A stretch of 64,000 bases of DNA from Chaetoderma sp. LZ-2023a. Its lineage: Eukaryota > Mollusca > Caudofoveata > Chaetodermatida > Chaetodermatidae. Location of the stretch: assembly GCA_034401795.1 (NCBI GenBank), contig CM067372.1, forward strand, positions 13,092,940-13,156,939, written 5' to 3'. Below are positions 21,131 through 32,935 of this stretch, piece by piece (the stretch's first letter is position 1; every line of letters starts with the position of its first letter). A model generated the notes under the pieces. It was not told where the DNA came from, made no database searches, and worked only from the letters and a program-made list of their open reading frames with translations. A program made the translations under genes and the position numbers.

Positions 21131-21480
21131 GCGTGTGTAATTTATCAAACACTCAACCTTTACATATGTTGCAGTGTTGTAGCCACCATAGATTCACATG
21201 CATATACACACACAATTTTGTAAAGGCAGGAATCTCACAAATTATGCTTTACTAACAACACCCATCGGGGGACATGTGATCAGTACTGATCTTCTTGTTA
21301 TAATGATTATGCAAGTGGTTTGCCTTTTAAGTATCAAAATATGTATCCAGTGGTCAATAATATCAGGGGCGAGACATATCACGCCTTAGCGTTCTTGTTT
21401 GGTGAAAATCCTTAGATTTTTAGAAAATTTACCTGAAATCATTCTTAATAAATGGCCCAACTTTAAGCAAATTTGACCAT

Positions 21481-21704
21481 GTGTATAGGTTCTGGAACTA
21501 CTGTTCAGGTGTATAGGTTCTGGAACTACTATTTAGGTGTATAGGTTCTGGAACTACTATTCAGGTGTATAGGTTCTGGAACTACTATTCAGGTGTATAG
21601 GTTCTGGAACTACTATTCAGGTGTATAGGTTCTGGAACTACTATTCAGGTGTATAGGTTCTGGAACTATTATTCAGGTGTATAGGTTCTGGAACTACTAT
21701 TCAG
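21481..21704. repeat. 28-bp tandem repeat, eight copies
   Basis: The unit 'aggtgtataggttctggaac' plus 'tactattc' is repeated eight times with only three or four substitutions, indicating recent expansion. Confidence 0.97.
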
Positions 21705-22640
21705 AATTTCCAGCGACCATCTTGGATTTTCATAACTTCTGGATCTCCTATAATAAATTACTGAGAACAGCTTTAAATGACTTCTTAAGAAGCACCTTGT
21801 AGATGTAAACGAAAGTTGGGTGGATGAGCACTGTAGTGATTGGTTCCAGAACCTCCATTCAGAATTTTGATTGGTTCACTTTTACAGTGACCATCTTGTT
21901 CTTGTCCTGTCATCGACCAATCAAACTTTAGTTTGGTGATCATATTAGATTTTTTAATTGGATGGATGGAAACTAAAGTTTGATCTGATTGTGTGGCTGG
22001 TGTTCAGCATTAACTTCTTTTTAAATATCATTTGTACTGAATTCCAATTGTTTATGTTACTGCTGAATTTAAACTATTATGTCTGTTCAAATGTTAATGA
22101 TTCAAATGTTACTGGTCGTTACTTAAGACAACCCTACTACGTCATATTTATGAAGACGCATAATTCTTTGGATTTGATAAAATTTAGGCATTTTTAAAGC
22201 TAATTACCCTGCCCCTGATTAGCGAGCTAATGTGTTGCTATCCTGTATGATTTCAGTGCCAGTGTTTACAGTTGGAAGGGCAAGAACTGCTGCAGTGTGC
22301 TGATCATGTTTAACAATATAATACATGTGGTGTTACAGAACACGAAATCAAAATTGTATGAGCATTGCAAGAGTCCGTGTATCAAGTCTTAATCTAACAT
22401 TTCATCTGGAGAAGAGGGAACTTTAGTCACATGCCTATGTATGACATTCATATAGTTTATAAGCTAATTAACCGCTACACATTAAGTCATGTGATGTATG
22501 CATCAAACTCTAGTATTGTCATCACGTCAGACCTCGGTTAGGCGTGTGTAAGCAGCTAATCATGAAATTACATATTCCAAACATAAGCACATATGGTACA
22601 GGCCAGGAATAACTTAACATGTTTTGTCTTAAATAAACTG
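21705..22640. other. Intergenic, no supported feature
   Basis: Contains decayed copies of repeat phrases also seen at 11,900-12,200 ('gttccagaacctccattcag', 'tatttatgaagacgcataat'). No gene is seen. Confidence 0.5.
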
Positions 22641-22644
22641 TACT

Positions 22645-22735
22645 ATTGAATATTTTTGGACTTAATTTGATTGGAATCCATTGTGGCCTAAAGCAGCAAT
22701 GGTTTCCAATCAAATTAAGTTCAAAATATTCAAGA
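22645..22735. repeat. Short hairpin repeat, family A copy 2
   Basis: Near-perfect arms of about 30 bp ('tgaatatttttggacttaat' and its complement ending 'aaaatattca') flank a 30-bp loop; same family as 6,598 and 23,586. Confidence 0.8.
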
Positions 22736-22889
22736 GAACATTTCTTACATCGTGTTCAAAATTTTATTAACTAATATGTTTTTGTTTTGGAAACCTGTTA
22801 ACTTCTTTATCTGTGTGCTGTACCGCAATCCTGTGATCGTGATATAATGTCGTCAGTCAATCTATAATTTCATCTAATAGAGTGATCCA

Positions 22890-23880
22890 GTTATAGCTGT
22901 GCCTCGCCCATTTCTAGCTCAGATCCGCCCCACTTTTTTCTGCGTGTTCGAATTGATTTGAAACCTCAATTCCCAGAATCTAGATTTCAAAGTAACTATA
23001 TAGCTCCCAGTCAACCAGTCAAATCAGTGTCAAAAGAATCAACAGAATGTTTCTTGAATTGTAGTCATGAAAGACAACCAAGTCATGTACATTCGTAACA
23101 GGCTTGTCAGTTTTCGTGACAGAGCTACAGGCCATTTTGATTGACATTGGCTAATATACATGTGACATATCTGAGTTTGATGTCAGAATGACAGATTGGA
23201 TCCTTCCATTGATGCATCATCTATCTGACTTGTGTATCCGTAGCAGCAACTGACATCTTGCATGCAATCATAATCAGGTTAATGTGTCTACCAATGCAAG
23301 ATATGGTATAATACTTCAATAATCTATACATAATGACAGATCAGTATCTGAATTTCTTTTCAAAAAAATAATCCATTTGTTGAAATAATGTTTTCAGGCT
23401 ACTAAAAGCTTAAAATTAATGCAAAAACATTGTTTGCAACACTTAGATGGATTGAGTACTAGCAATACCCCCACCCATTTCTAACCCACACCCCACCCAC
23501 CTTTGTGCATGTGCTGGAATCAACTTGAAATTTGGATCATGCAGTTGCAGAAACACAATTTCAGGGTAATTATAGAGGTAAATTGTTGAATATTTTAAAA
23601 TCATTTTGACTGGTAGCTGTCGCTGCCAGTCAAATTAATTTCAAAATATTCAGCAAAATGTTTATTAAATTGTAAATTAGCAAAATACATACAATTTGTA
23701 CACTTTTCTGACAAACCGTTCAATTTTTGTGACGGCTACATCACTGTGACATTAGCTAACATGTGACGTAATTGATTATGACATCAGATACTTGAGTGAC
23801 AGATCTCATCCCTCTGACCTGTTATCTAAATGATATTTTATTGACATGACCAATATATTATATATCAATGTTCTATTTAA
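22890..23880. repeat. Diverged direct duplication of a ~550-bp repeat
   Basis: The phrases 'cccatttctagctcagat' and 'cccatttctaacccacac' start two blocks that also share 'gaattgatttgaaa/gaatcaacttgaaa', 'gtcagttttcgtgac/gttcaatttttgtgac' and 'tacatgtgacatatctgagt/aacatgtgacgtaattgatt'. Non-coding. Confidence 0.6.
23586..23655. repeat. Short hairpin repeat, family A copy 3
   Basis: The arms 'gttgaatattttaaaatcat' and 'attaatttcaaaatattcag' are separated by a short centre. Confidence 0.75.
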
Positions 23881-24242
23881 TGTCTTTCATATTTTATCAC
23901 CATTTTACAGGTGATATCGGATTCCTTAATAATCACTGTGATATATCTATTTTATAAGTTACTGTATTTCTCTGCTAACATATTTGAATTCAGTATATTA
24001 TATATCAACATTATATCAGAATTTTCACTAGCTATTAGGTGATATTTAACAATTATTTCATTTTTTTATAAATAGATATTTCTAGAAAACATGTAAAATG
24101 TTTAATATTTATTACTTTAGAGGTAATTCTTCAAGTTTATATACGTAATTTGTGACTCGTGACGTCTTGTTAGCTGAATTAGTGACTATGATAATATGTA
24201 AAACAATAAATAAGAATCTCTTGCATATTATGTTTTCCTTGC

Positions 24243-24560
24243 TATATACCCTTGTCCCGTTAAGGGAAGATTTACATCTGTCAGTTTGTATGGAGCTGTA
24301 TCTCAAACACTACTGATCTGATTTGACTCAAATCTTAGCACAATGAATGAACTTCCTATGCACGAGGATACCCATGCTTTGATCCGAAAAAAAGAACCAG
24401 GATGCGGATCTGATCAAATTCAGGATCTATGGATATCTCAGAAACTACTTGTCCAATTTGTTTCATATTTTAACACAAGAAAGGGTCTGGTCATACACTA
24501 GGAGGATGACACAACTTTGGGCCCGATCTGGGAAAATTAAAAAAAAACCTGGATAATCCG
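24243..24560 (+). repeat. Dispersed repeat ('cccgttaagggaa...ctgatctgatttgact')
   Basis: An inverted, diverged copy lies at about 39,340-39,585, sharing 'tggagctgtatctc', the 'ctgatctgatttg' core and a 'ggatctgatcaaa' segment. Non-coding. Confidence 0.6.
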
Positions 24561-24843
24561 AAGTTTAATCTGACAATGTAACCAAAACATTAGGGTGAGA
24601 GGCTGCAATCTCTGATTGCTCTTGTCTCATGTTTCTGATATTGCCCAATAGATTACACTTTATAGGAGTGCAATGAAATTAGGTATTTCTTTTTACTTCA
24701 TCAATTATGCTGAGAGTTTGGGAGAGTGGAAAAAATCTGCTTCGGCATCTGCTCCCGATAGGCTTTTTCAAACACTATTTACATCAACAAGGGAGGTTGT
24801 CAGATTTAAATAAAACCACAGTTATTACTACATTACAACCTAC

Positions 24844-25140
24844 CTCCTTGCATTACTGTTGCTCTTTCCTTCTCTGAAGGGAAGCGTAGTAGGATGAATT
24901 TTTTACAGCCAATGTTTGCTGGGTATTGTGGTTACAGAGTGACTGAAAGCTTCTTCAGGAATCTCCATACTCTCTAATGATGAGATCCATAGTAATTCGC
25001 TTGAATGCTATATCTCAGAAAGAGGCAAGAAGAGGGTTAATCCAATACCCAGGGCCACTGAGTAGGTCATTAAGCACAATGACAACCTCATTGGCTGATA
25101 GCTATCACATGACCTTGATGGTAGCAACCAAGACTTCATT
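24844..25140 (+). repeat. Left inverted terminal repeat of DIRS element 2
   Basis: From 'cctccttgcattactgttgc' to 'agcaaccaagacttcatt'; about 300 bp, complementary to 31,251-31,552 with scattered differences. Confidence 0.92.
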
Positions 25141-25259
25141 CCGTTTCCTACTCTTGAAGGAAGAGGCATTTAAATTTACAAGCCAATTTAAAAAGTTATT
25201 TATAACTTGTTAAGATCGCTGTGGATTATTGAAAAGTGATGTAAAGATCATCAAGAAAA

Positions 25260-26024
25260 ATGCGTCGTTCACCGCTTGTTCAGAAGCCAGTTATATCAAC
25301 ACAGGATTCTTCTACATCATCAGTCAACATTCCGCAGCCTGTGCCCTTGCAGACCAAGGAAGGTCTCGGGCCTAATCAGGTTATAAGTCGGTCCGGTCTG
25401 TTATCCCCTGTCACTACTACTTCAGAATTCAGAACAGAACAGAACTTCTACTTATTTTATCCCCTGTCACTACTACTTCAGAATGCAGAACAGAACAGAA
25501 CTTATACTTATTTTATATCTGCTGTTACTCCGACTAGACTTCCGACCCTGGGCTCGGGGGTTTTCTCGGCCCTGGGTCTGGACGTTGAGCGGCTTAGGTT
25601 ACCGATTTCATCCTGGGGGCCGGATCCGGATTTTTGTCCGAGTCCGGCCATTAGGGATACTTCGGGTTCTGTTTTCTTGCCGGCTCCGGCCCCACCTCCA
25701 CCCACCCCCCCCCCCACACCCCAGGTTTCTCCAGGGTCCTGGTCCTCTGGTAATTTTCCCGGCTTTCCTGCCCTGGTTCCGGCCTCGGCCCAAGTCGGAC
25801 CCGGTCATTCTGGCGTGTCAAAATTAAAATTTTTAATTTCTTCCGCTATTTTTGACATTTTTTCTCATGTTCCCCCGGTCCTGAACGGCCTAAGATTCGG
25901 GACCGGGTTTAGTGGAACCGTGCCCTGGTCCCTTTTGTGGACCCGGGTTCGGCTCATTTCTTTGGATAGGGTTTCGGGCCTCCTATCATCTTTTTCGTTT
26001 CGAATTTTAATTTTTCTTAGCTAG
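25260..26024 (+). pseudogene. Possible ORF1 (gag-like) remnant of DIRS element 2
   Basis: A 254-codon open frame starting with ATG, rich in Pro/Ser/Gly ('APAPPPPTPPPTP'), with an internal near-duplication of ~65 bp (around 25,415-25,510). Its position between the ITR and the RT remnant suggests it derives from ORF1. It lacks the Cys/His finger seen in the other two families. Could equally be chance openness of GC-rich sequence. Confidence 0.35.
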
Positions 26025-27535
26025 ATAAGTTATTCCTTTTTTTCAATGGGATCTTTTTTCACCTTATTACATATGTGCATATCATTATCTTACCTAGCAG
26101 TACTCTCTCATGCGATATCTTAGTAGTTCAGGCTTCTTTCTCCCCTCTTTCTACGTGTTATCTCTCCTTGCCTTCTCACAATTTAAGTTATAGTAATTTT
26201 ATTCATTCTCAACCTGTTCTTCTCGCACTCTTTCCTATCTGTCAGATTACCGCACAGTTCTAATTAGCTATGTTTTGGTCATATTTTCATCCCGAGTTAG
26301 AGGCGCAGTTCTATTCGGGGCCCTCATCTTTTTGTATAGTATACCTCCTTTCTATGTTGGAAGGTTGACATATTTACTTTCATAACTTTAGGAGAGTTTA
26401 CATGTCATTCTATATTTATCATGAATATTTAGTTCTTTTAAGGCTAGTCTTCCCTATTTATCACACTTTTATTTTATAAATATTCATTCCCTAAAAGTCA
26501 GATTAGATTTGCGCTAATGGTATTTTGTGACTTTCTTTAATATAAGTTTCTTTGCCATATTTCGTCGTTCTTTAGTAGCTGTCAGTTTTTATCGTCATCA
26601 CTCCTAGTTTGGCAGTCTATTCGTCCTAGTCTCATTTCGTCTCAGCGACATTATCGCTTTTTTCTCTTCTATTTACCCTTTTTTTAAGACTATTTTCTTA
26701 TTTTTAGCTAAAACTTATTTAGAGTCATGGTCTTTCCCACCAGTTCGGGATTGGTGATTTTGGGCTCGAAATTTATCCTTTTTCATTCCCTTCTTATCTA
26801 CTTCCGGGAGCTGTCAGATTGTCATCATCATTCCTGTCACTTTTTATATAGGTCATTGACAATTCGCCTCATATATATTTTGTTCCCTTTTTGTCTATAA
26901 TGTTTCAATGTCTACAACTTTTAATAAGTACGGCCATTCTTCTATGATGCTTTTTTCTTCATACAAAGATAGTGGTAGATATTGAATAGTAGAAATCAAT
27001 GCAAGTTACCTCTCTCAGGAAGGGGTTAGAATAAGGATATAGCTCTTATAACTAAGATACATCGCCTTTCACTCGATTCAAGAAACATTACTTTCTAATA
27101 GTATAAATCGATGCTTGGAAGTCTCTATCTGATGTCATTGTAAAATCCTAAATTATTTAGTCTCTTGAACACTTTGGACTTATACTGAGATAACTCAAGA
27201 AATATCTTAACTAACAACATCCTATCTATTATCAGCCTAGTCCTAATTTGAATATTGAGACTTTTTATCCTTTATTCTTCTTTTATAGCTTTCTTTATTC
27301 AGATATTAGGTACCATACTAGTATATCTTCCGTTGGTAGGCTTCTTATCTACTCTCGTTATTAGGTCTTCTTAATTTATTTCTATTGTTTTATGTGTATA
27401 ACTGATGTGCACATTTCATTTTGTAATCAGGATCGATTTATAAGCATCCTTAATGGCAGGGGTCTTTCCATATTTTGTCTTACTAGTTGCAAAGTTTGCT
27501 TTTTTATACATAATATCATATTATGGAAAGGTTCC
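26025..27535 (+). other. T-rich non-coding part of DIRS element 2
   Basis: No recognisable domain. RT motifs A to C would be expected about here and are not seen, so the RT core is deleted or decayed. Confidence 0.5.
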
Positions 27536-27538
27536 TCT

Positions 27539-28772
27539 GGTCTATGTTTTTACCCACCTGGAGGTCTCTTTCGACCTCTCGGGGGAAGTTATTTCCCTCC
27601 CTCCCAATGTGCAGATAATGGTATCCACAATTCAACCTCTCAAGGTAGGTCAGTTAGTTTCGACCACATCTTTCCTCAGATTCATAGGCCTCATGGTTTA
27701 GGTATAGAAAGTGATTCCTTGGGCTCCTCTGATGAAAAAACCCTTCCAGTTCTATCTTATGACCCACTGGAATCAGTCTAGATTTCTGAATCATTGAATT
27801 TTCATCAATTTCAACTCATGAACCATTGCCGGTTTTGGAAAGTCAGTCAATCCCCGTTATTTGGGGTCCCTCTTCATCCACCATCTCCTCAGGCCATCTT
27901 TTTCACGGATACATACCTGCAAGGATGGGGCTCCTTCTGGGACTCCAAGAAGATTTCAGGATCCTGGTCCCTCACAGAATCTTCCTTTCATGTCAACCTT
28001 TTAGAACTGTGGGTGGTTTTCCATGCCCTAGTTCATTGGGAACCCCTGATTCTCAGTCAATCTTTATCCGATCAGACATTTCACAGTAGTCTCATTCTTC
28101 TATCATCAGGGGGGGGGGGGGGGGTCCAGGTCGGTCTATACCTGTCGAGTCACTGATTGTTCTTCACTGGTACATTTCCCGCAGCATTCGCTTCAAGCAT
28201 CCCACGTCCCGTGCAATTTGATTTTTCTGGCCGATCAGTTATCTCGTCCTTCCAGGATCCCAGATTCGGAAGGGGAGTTGAGAGGCTGTAGCCCAGTCAA
28301 TTTTTCTCCAGCTAGGTCTTCCCCTCATAGACCTGTTTGCTTCTGGCAAGAACAGAAAGATATCCACCTTCATATCTCCCTTTCCGGAAGTCATGGCTCT
28401 TTCAGTAGACGCTCTAGCTCCATATTGGGACAACATGTTCGCTTATGTTTTTTCCCCTATGATTCTTATTCCTCTGGTACTCTGAAAAATCAAGCAACTT
28501 CATTGTCTGGTCCTGTTAATAGCTCAGTTTTGGCTGACATAATCCTGGTTTCCGGATCTCCTGGGCCTTCTTGTAGATCTCCCTCTGTTACTTCCTGTCA
28601 CCCCCAATCTATTGTCCCAGATCAGAGGCAGGATTTTTCCATCAGAATCCAGAAATCTTTCTCTTTTCAGTCGGGAAGTTGTCGAATTGCCCTTCCTTCA
28701 TCAATCTTTTCAGTCAGTGTTCAGGAACTTTTGGAGAAATCACTCAGAACTTCCACTTGTAACATTTATTAG
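27539..28772 (+). pseudogene. RT C-terminus, RNase H and methyltransferase-like remnant of DIRS element 2
   Basis: 27,539-27,700 reads 'FDLSGEVISLPPNVQ...FLRFIGLMV', aligning with the element 1 segment 'FDLETGYVYPTQERVQ...LRMLGLMV'. After a frameshift, 27,900-28,060 carries an RNase H block: FTDTYLQGWGSF (D), then HVNLLELWVV (E). 'IFLADQLSR' follows at 28,218. 28,390-28,470 encodes, in another frame, a DALAPYWDNMFAYVFSP-like segment matching the methyltransferase region. A G run at 28,109-28,124 and several shifts break the frame. Confidence 0.8.
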
Positions 28773-28929
28773 GCTCGATTTGAGTTTTTCAACAATGGGG
28801 TTCGGTCCATTCTAGCCTTCCCTCTGAGCACTCTGTGACTCAGCTCTCAGTTATCTCTGTCAGTTCCTATCGATATGGTCTGAACTCCTTGTCAAATGTC
28901 TTCTTGACCTTTCGCTCCAAGTACAAAAA

Positions 28930-30345
28930 ATCCATTTCACGACCTCATTAAAGGTATGGGTAATTCACGTCCTCCTTTTAAGAAACCCCTTCCTTCCTGG
29001 AATCTTTCGCTTGTATCACAGGTTCTTGATGAGAAACATTTCGAACCCTTAGGTTCTGTTCTTTATAACATCTGACCATCAAAGCAGTATTTTCATTAGC
29101 AGTAGCATTAGCTAACCGTCGCTCTGAAATTCATGCCTTTTCTGCTGAATTGGATAGTTTTCAAATTACGGGTATTAGCATTATTCTTTATCCCAGGGCA
29201 GAATTTCTGTCAAAAACTCAGTCTGTCAAATTCTTGTGTAATCCCATTATAGATCATAAACTTTCTTCCTTTTCAGAAGAATCTGTACGTTAGCCCTGTT
29301 AGGTCCTATCGTTTTTTGCCTGGACTCTTTTGTCACATGTCTACATAGTCCTTCAGTTCAAGATCAGTAACATTTCACATTCTCTTTAGGGTTTTGGGAA
29401 ATTCTCATCCTCCCTTCAGTATCCCCTTCCATCACGGAACCTATCCCTTGTACTTCAGGTTCTAGCTGGTAAACTCTTTAATCGGTTGTTTTAAACAAAA
29501 TAACTCTCAGAGCATCCTTGTTATTAGCAATAGCTTCAGCTAGCCGTCTTTCGGAAATTCATGCCTTATCTGCTGATTGGGATAGTTTTCAAGTTACGGG
29601 TATTAGCATTATCCTCTATCCTAGCAAGCCTGGAAATAAGGTGCCTGTCAAGGACATTGTCAGGCACCAAATTATCAAATGGCAGGCACAGTCCCAGTAG
29701 TTGCAGCATCCAACAAGAGTCTGCATACAAATGTTGACAAATCAATAAAATATGCACCTAACTTAGGTGTATCATGATCATTATGACACATGTTTAGATG
29801 CTTTTTGACATATTTCTAATAAATTCAAATAAAGAACACTGAGGTAGAATAGTGTTGACAGCCAGCAAATTCTGGATGTCCAGTATTAAGTAGCTGGTGC
29901 CTGGCAAAGTGTTGGATACTGTTGAAAAAGTTATTTCCAGGCCTGTCCTAGGTAAGAATTTCTGTCCAAACTGAGTTTTTAGATAAACCCATCATATTTC
30001 ATAGGCTTTATGCTTTATCTCCAGGCAACTCTGTCTGGATCCCTGTTAGGGCTCTATATTTACAAATTCCGTTCAACTTGTAAACGAGATGACATATTTG
30101 GGTTACGTTTGCGGTAGGCGTTGATAGTCCTGCCTCTTTAACTTATATTTCACGTTGGTTCATTGATACTATTAAAATTTGCCATGAATTAGCTTCTCCC
30201 GGGGGCAATTCATTAGTTGGTGTTAAGGCCCATGATGTTAGGGGCCTTGCCACCTCTTGTGCCCTTTTTTATGGATCTTCTCTTGATGATTTCATTCAAG
30301 TTGCTATCTGGAAATCAGAGAATTCTTTATTAATTTCTATCTTAA
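28930..30345 (+). pseudogene. Tyrosine recombinase remnant of DIRS element 2, with a repeated internal segment
   Basis: 28,935-29,240: 'LIKGMGNSRPPFKKPLPSWN', then 'ANRRSEIHAFSAELDSF' (catalytic-Arg motif). 29,385-29,640 repeats the same segment in a diverged form ('SASRLSEIHALSADWDSF'). 29,940-30,345 gives the C-terminal part with 'ISRWFIDTIKICHE' and the HxxR motif KAHDVRGLATS. The tyrosine motif (F-Y-L) appears only out of frame near 30,335. Frameshifts and stops throughout; non-functional. Confidence 0.82.
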
Positions 30346-30812
30346 GATTTTGGTGCTTCTTCCTTCTTCTATAAAAATATGCAGATGGTAGCTTCGGGGA
30401 TCTTGACTCTTATTTCTTCATCATCTTCTTTTCCTTCATAATCTCCATTCTTATAAGAAATTTTATTTGAGATGAGCGTGAGTTCATTACTTCTTTCTCA
30501 TGTGGGTATTTCACCTCTTTCATATCATCTCTTTCATCACACTTTATTTTTATTCATTTCATTCTTGCATGATCATCTCTTCTCTTTTGTATTCTTGGAG
30601 TCGTTTAATGTCCTCCTTTCTGCTCTCCTTTCTTCTGTACCCTTTCTATTAGGGTTATTTATGAGAGTAATTCAGATGAATTACCATCATTTGTAGTATC
30701 TTACTCTACTTGTTTTTACTAACTTCGTATATTCATTCTTTCTATTTTTTACATCAATTTTGCGCAAAAATTCGCCTCCTGGCCTTTGTTCAATGTTGAA
30801 ATCTGTATTTGA

Positions 30813-30921
30813 GCAATAGTAATGCAAGGATGTAGGTTGTAATGTAGGAAAAATGACCCGACAACCCGGAGGGTCTGGTCTTATGTTTTACTAATTACAT
30901 ATACCTTCCTCCTTGCATTAC
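30813..30921. repeat. Internal complementary region of DIRS element 2
   Basis: The first part is the reverse complement of the left terminus (24,829-24,863), the second the reverse complement of the right terminus (about 31,540-31,600, including 'ggtctggtcttatgttttac'). They are joined near 30,846-30,870. Same logic as element 1 with unrelated sequence. Confidence 0.88.
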
Positions 30922-31250
30922 GGCCCACCTCAAGCCTCCCCTCTGTCAAATTTTTTTTAGGGGGGGGGGGGGGGGGGCTTGAGGCTTCATTTTAATGGTC
31001 CTATCTTGTTAGAATAGTTATATTCAGCATAAAATAGTCATTATATTCTTCAGCCTATGGGTATAACCGGATATGTCAGTTTTTGACATATTGGTATTTC
31101 TGAAAGAAATTTCCCGTCATATAATGTAGAGTATTTAGGTCAATTTTAATTTCAGCTTTAGTCAGATATTCAAAGTCGAGTAGTGATAGGATCATCTGCC
31201 TCTTCATGGATCTGCATAAAGCTGGATTATATGGCTGGATTCGTCAAAGG

Positions 31251-31552
31251 AATGAAGTCTTGGTTGCTACCATCAAGGTCATGTGATAGCTATCAGCCAA
31301 TGAGGTTGTCATTGTGCTTAATGACCTACTCAGTGGCTCTGGGTATTGGATTAACCCTCTTCTTGCCTCTTTCTGCGATATAGCATTCAAGCGAATTACT
31401 ATGGATCGCATCATTAGAAAAAGTATGGCGATTCCTGAAGAAGCCTTCAGTCACTCTGTAACCACAATACCCAGCAAACCTTGGCCGTAAGAAATTCATC
31501 CTACTACGCCTCCTTTCAGAGAAGGAAAGAGCAATAGTAATGCAAGGAGATA
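31251..31552 (-). repeat. Right inverted terminal repeat of DIRS element 2
   Basis: Begins 'aatgaagtcttggttgctac' and ends at 'gtaatgcaaggag'; complementary to 24,844-25,140. Confidence 0.92.
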
Positions 31553-31600
31553 GGTATATGTAATTAGTAAAACATAAGACCAGACCCTCCAGGTTGTCTG

Positions 31601-32559
31601 TTCGATTCATTCTATACGATGCTTAGAATTATATTGATTTTCGAGATTTTTCCATACGTTTACATTGATTGAACTTAAGACGTCTGGATCCATGTTAAGG
31701 TTTTTTGCTGCATTAAGCTTTTTTCAAATGAAATTTACCTCAAAAAGGGGTAAAATCCAATTTGAATAAAGCTCCACAGATTTATTCTATACGATGCTTA
31801 GGACTCTACATTAAAAAGAAATCTATTGAACTATTTTTCCATATTTTTCGGGAATGGACAAGTGATCTTGTACCATGTCGACTCCGTTGTCTGTCCGTCA
31901 GTGTGCGATTAGTCATTATACTGCAGTTTACTACAAGGCAGTGATGCTTTATGGTTTAGTCTTAAAACTTTGTTTCTCCGAAGCCATGCATGCCCATTGG
32001 CCAGTACCATGGGTATTCTGATTCAACAAGTAGATTTTCATTTAATACTGAAATCATATCCAGTGGTCTATCATATCCTATAACAATTAATATATACAGC
32101 TGTTAGAGGTACTGTTCGCTATCTTTTGAGGGCTCTGGTTCTATATACTATGTACATGGATTGGACATTATATTTTCATAGAATATTTAGTCCACGGCAG
32201 GCTGGGTCCTGCAAAAACATAAGAATGTGAGATATTTGGTATCTTCTGATACCTTTTGTTAATAAATAGCTGCTAGGATTCCGGTACTGATATTTTAAAC
32301 ATGATCCAGTAACATACTCATCAACAAGGATACAACCTTGTATGCTGTACTGTGCATAGTAGACTTTGTCAGTCGCAATTCTCACAGGAACATACTGGCT
32401 CGAGGCCAGACAACAAGTACATTACTTATCCTATATTGTAAGCTACGTAACACATCGGGGGGGGGGGGGGGGGGGGGGGGGGAATAGGAAACACTATGCT
32501 AGTGTGTCCATGCCTTGCAGAGATAAACGGTCCTTGTATCGAGGTCTTTCATGATGCTT
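31601..32559. other. Intergenic repeats with a 26-G homopolymer
   Basis: Two copies of 'ttctatacgatgcttag' (31,608 and 31,783) start diverged repeats. 32,135-32,255 is a second copy of the segment at 11,219-11,345 ('gtacatggattggacatta...tatcttctgatacc'). A run of 26 G occupies 32,457-32,482, where sequencing length is unreliable. Confidence 0.6.
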
Positions 32560-32935
32560 TAAAATTGCTACCTCATGATCTGCTACTTCAGTCCTTATTG
32601 TACCTAGACCATGAGCTGCTACGAGAGGTGACCCACTTGTATATTGTTCTGTATGAAGCCACACCATGAGGCCATAGCAGAGGTGATCCACTTCATCCAT
32701 CTTCATACAAAGAGCATTCTCCATGTGGCCATAGCAGAGGTGATATGATCCCCCTTCATACATTGGTATGTATGGCCTCATGCTTGGATAATGACCCATG
32801 TATGAAGGTGGATCATATCACCTCTGCTATGGCATAATGGAGAATGCTCTATGTATGAATGTATATGAAGTGGGTCACCTCTGGTAACGCCTCATGGTCT
32901 AGGTCCAATAAGGACTGAAGTAGCAGATCATGATA
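32560..32935. repeat. Large imperfect foldback (~375 bp)
   Basis: The left arm includes 'atctgctacttcagtcctta', 'gaccatgag', 'gaggtgacccac' and 'ccatagcagaggtgatatga'. The right arm carries their reverse complements in the opposite order up to 'ggactgaagtagcagat'; the centre is near 32,775. Extra copies of 'ccatagcagaggtgatatg' follow at 32,979-33,052. Non-coding. Confidence 0.85.

Larger units (their letters stand above)
13193..21274. mobile_element. TIR-bounded dispersed repeat, split by DIRS element 1
   Basis: The left end 'tgtcccccgacgg' and right end 'ccatcgggggaca' are inverted copies of each other. Without the 7.0-kb DIRS insertion the element is about 1.05 kb and consists mostly of ~160-bp tandem units. 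It has no ORF of its own, so it would be a non-autonomous DNA element or a repeat of unknown class. Confidence 0.6.
24828..31600 (+). mobile_element. DIRS element 2, decayed tyrosine-recombinase retrotransposon (~6.8 kb)
   Basis: Bounded by ~300-bp inverted repeats (24,844-25,140 and 31,251-31,552) with a termini-joining internal region at 30,813-30,921. In between are remnants of the RT C-terminus, RNase H, the methyltransferase-like domain and YR in DIRS order, all broken by frameshifts and stops. The N-terminal RT core is absent or unrecognisable. The coding strand is conspicuously T-rich and carries G homopolymers (28,109-28,124; 30,960-30,977). Different family from element 1, judging by ITR and protein divergence. 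Confidence 0.88.
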
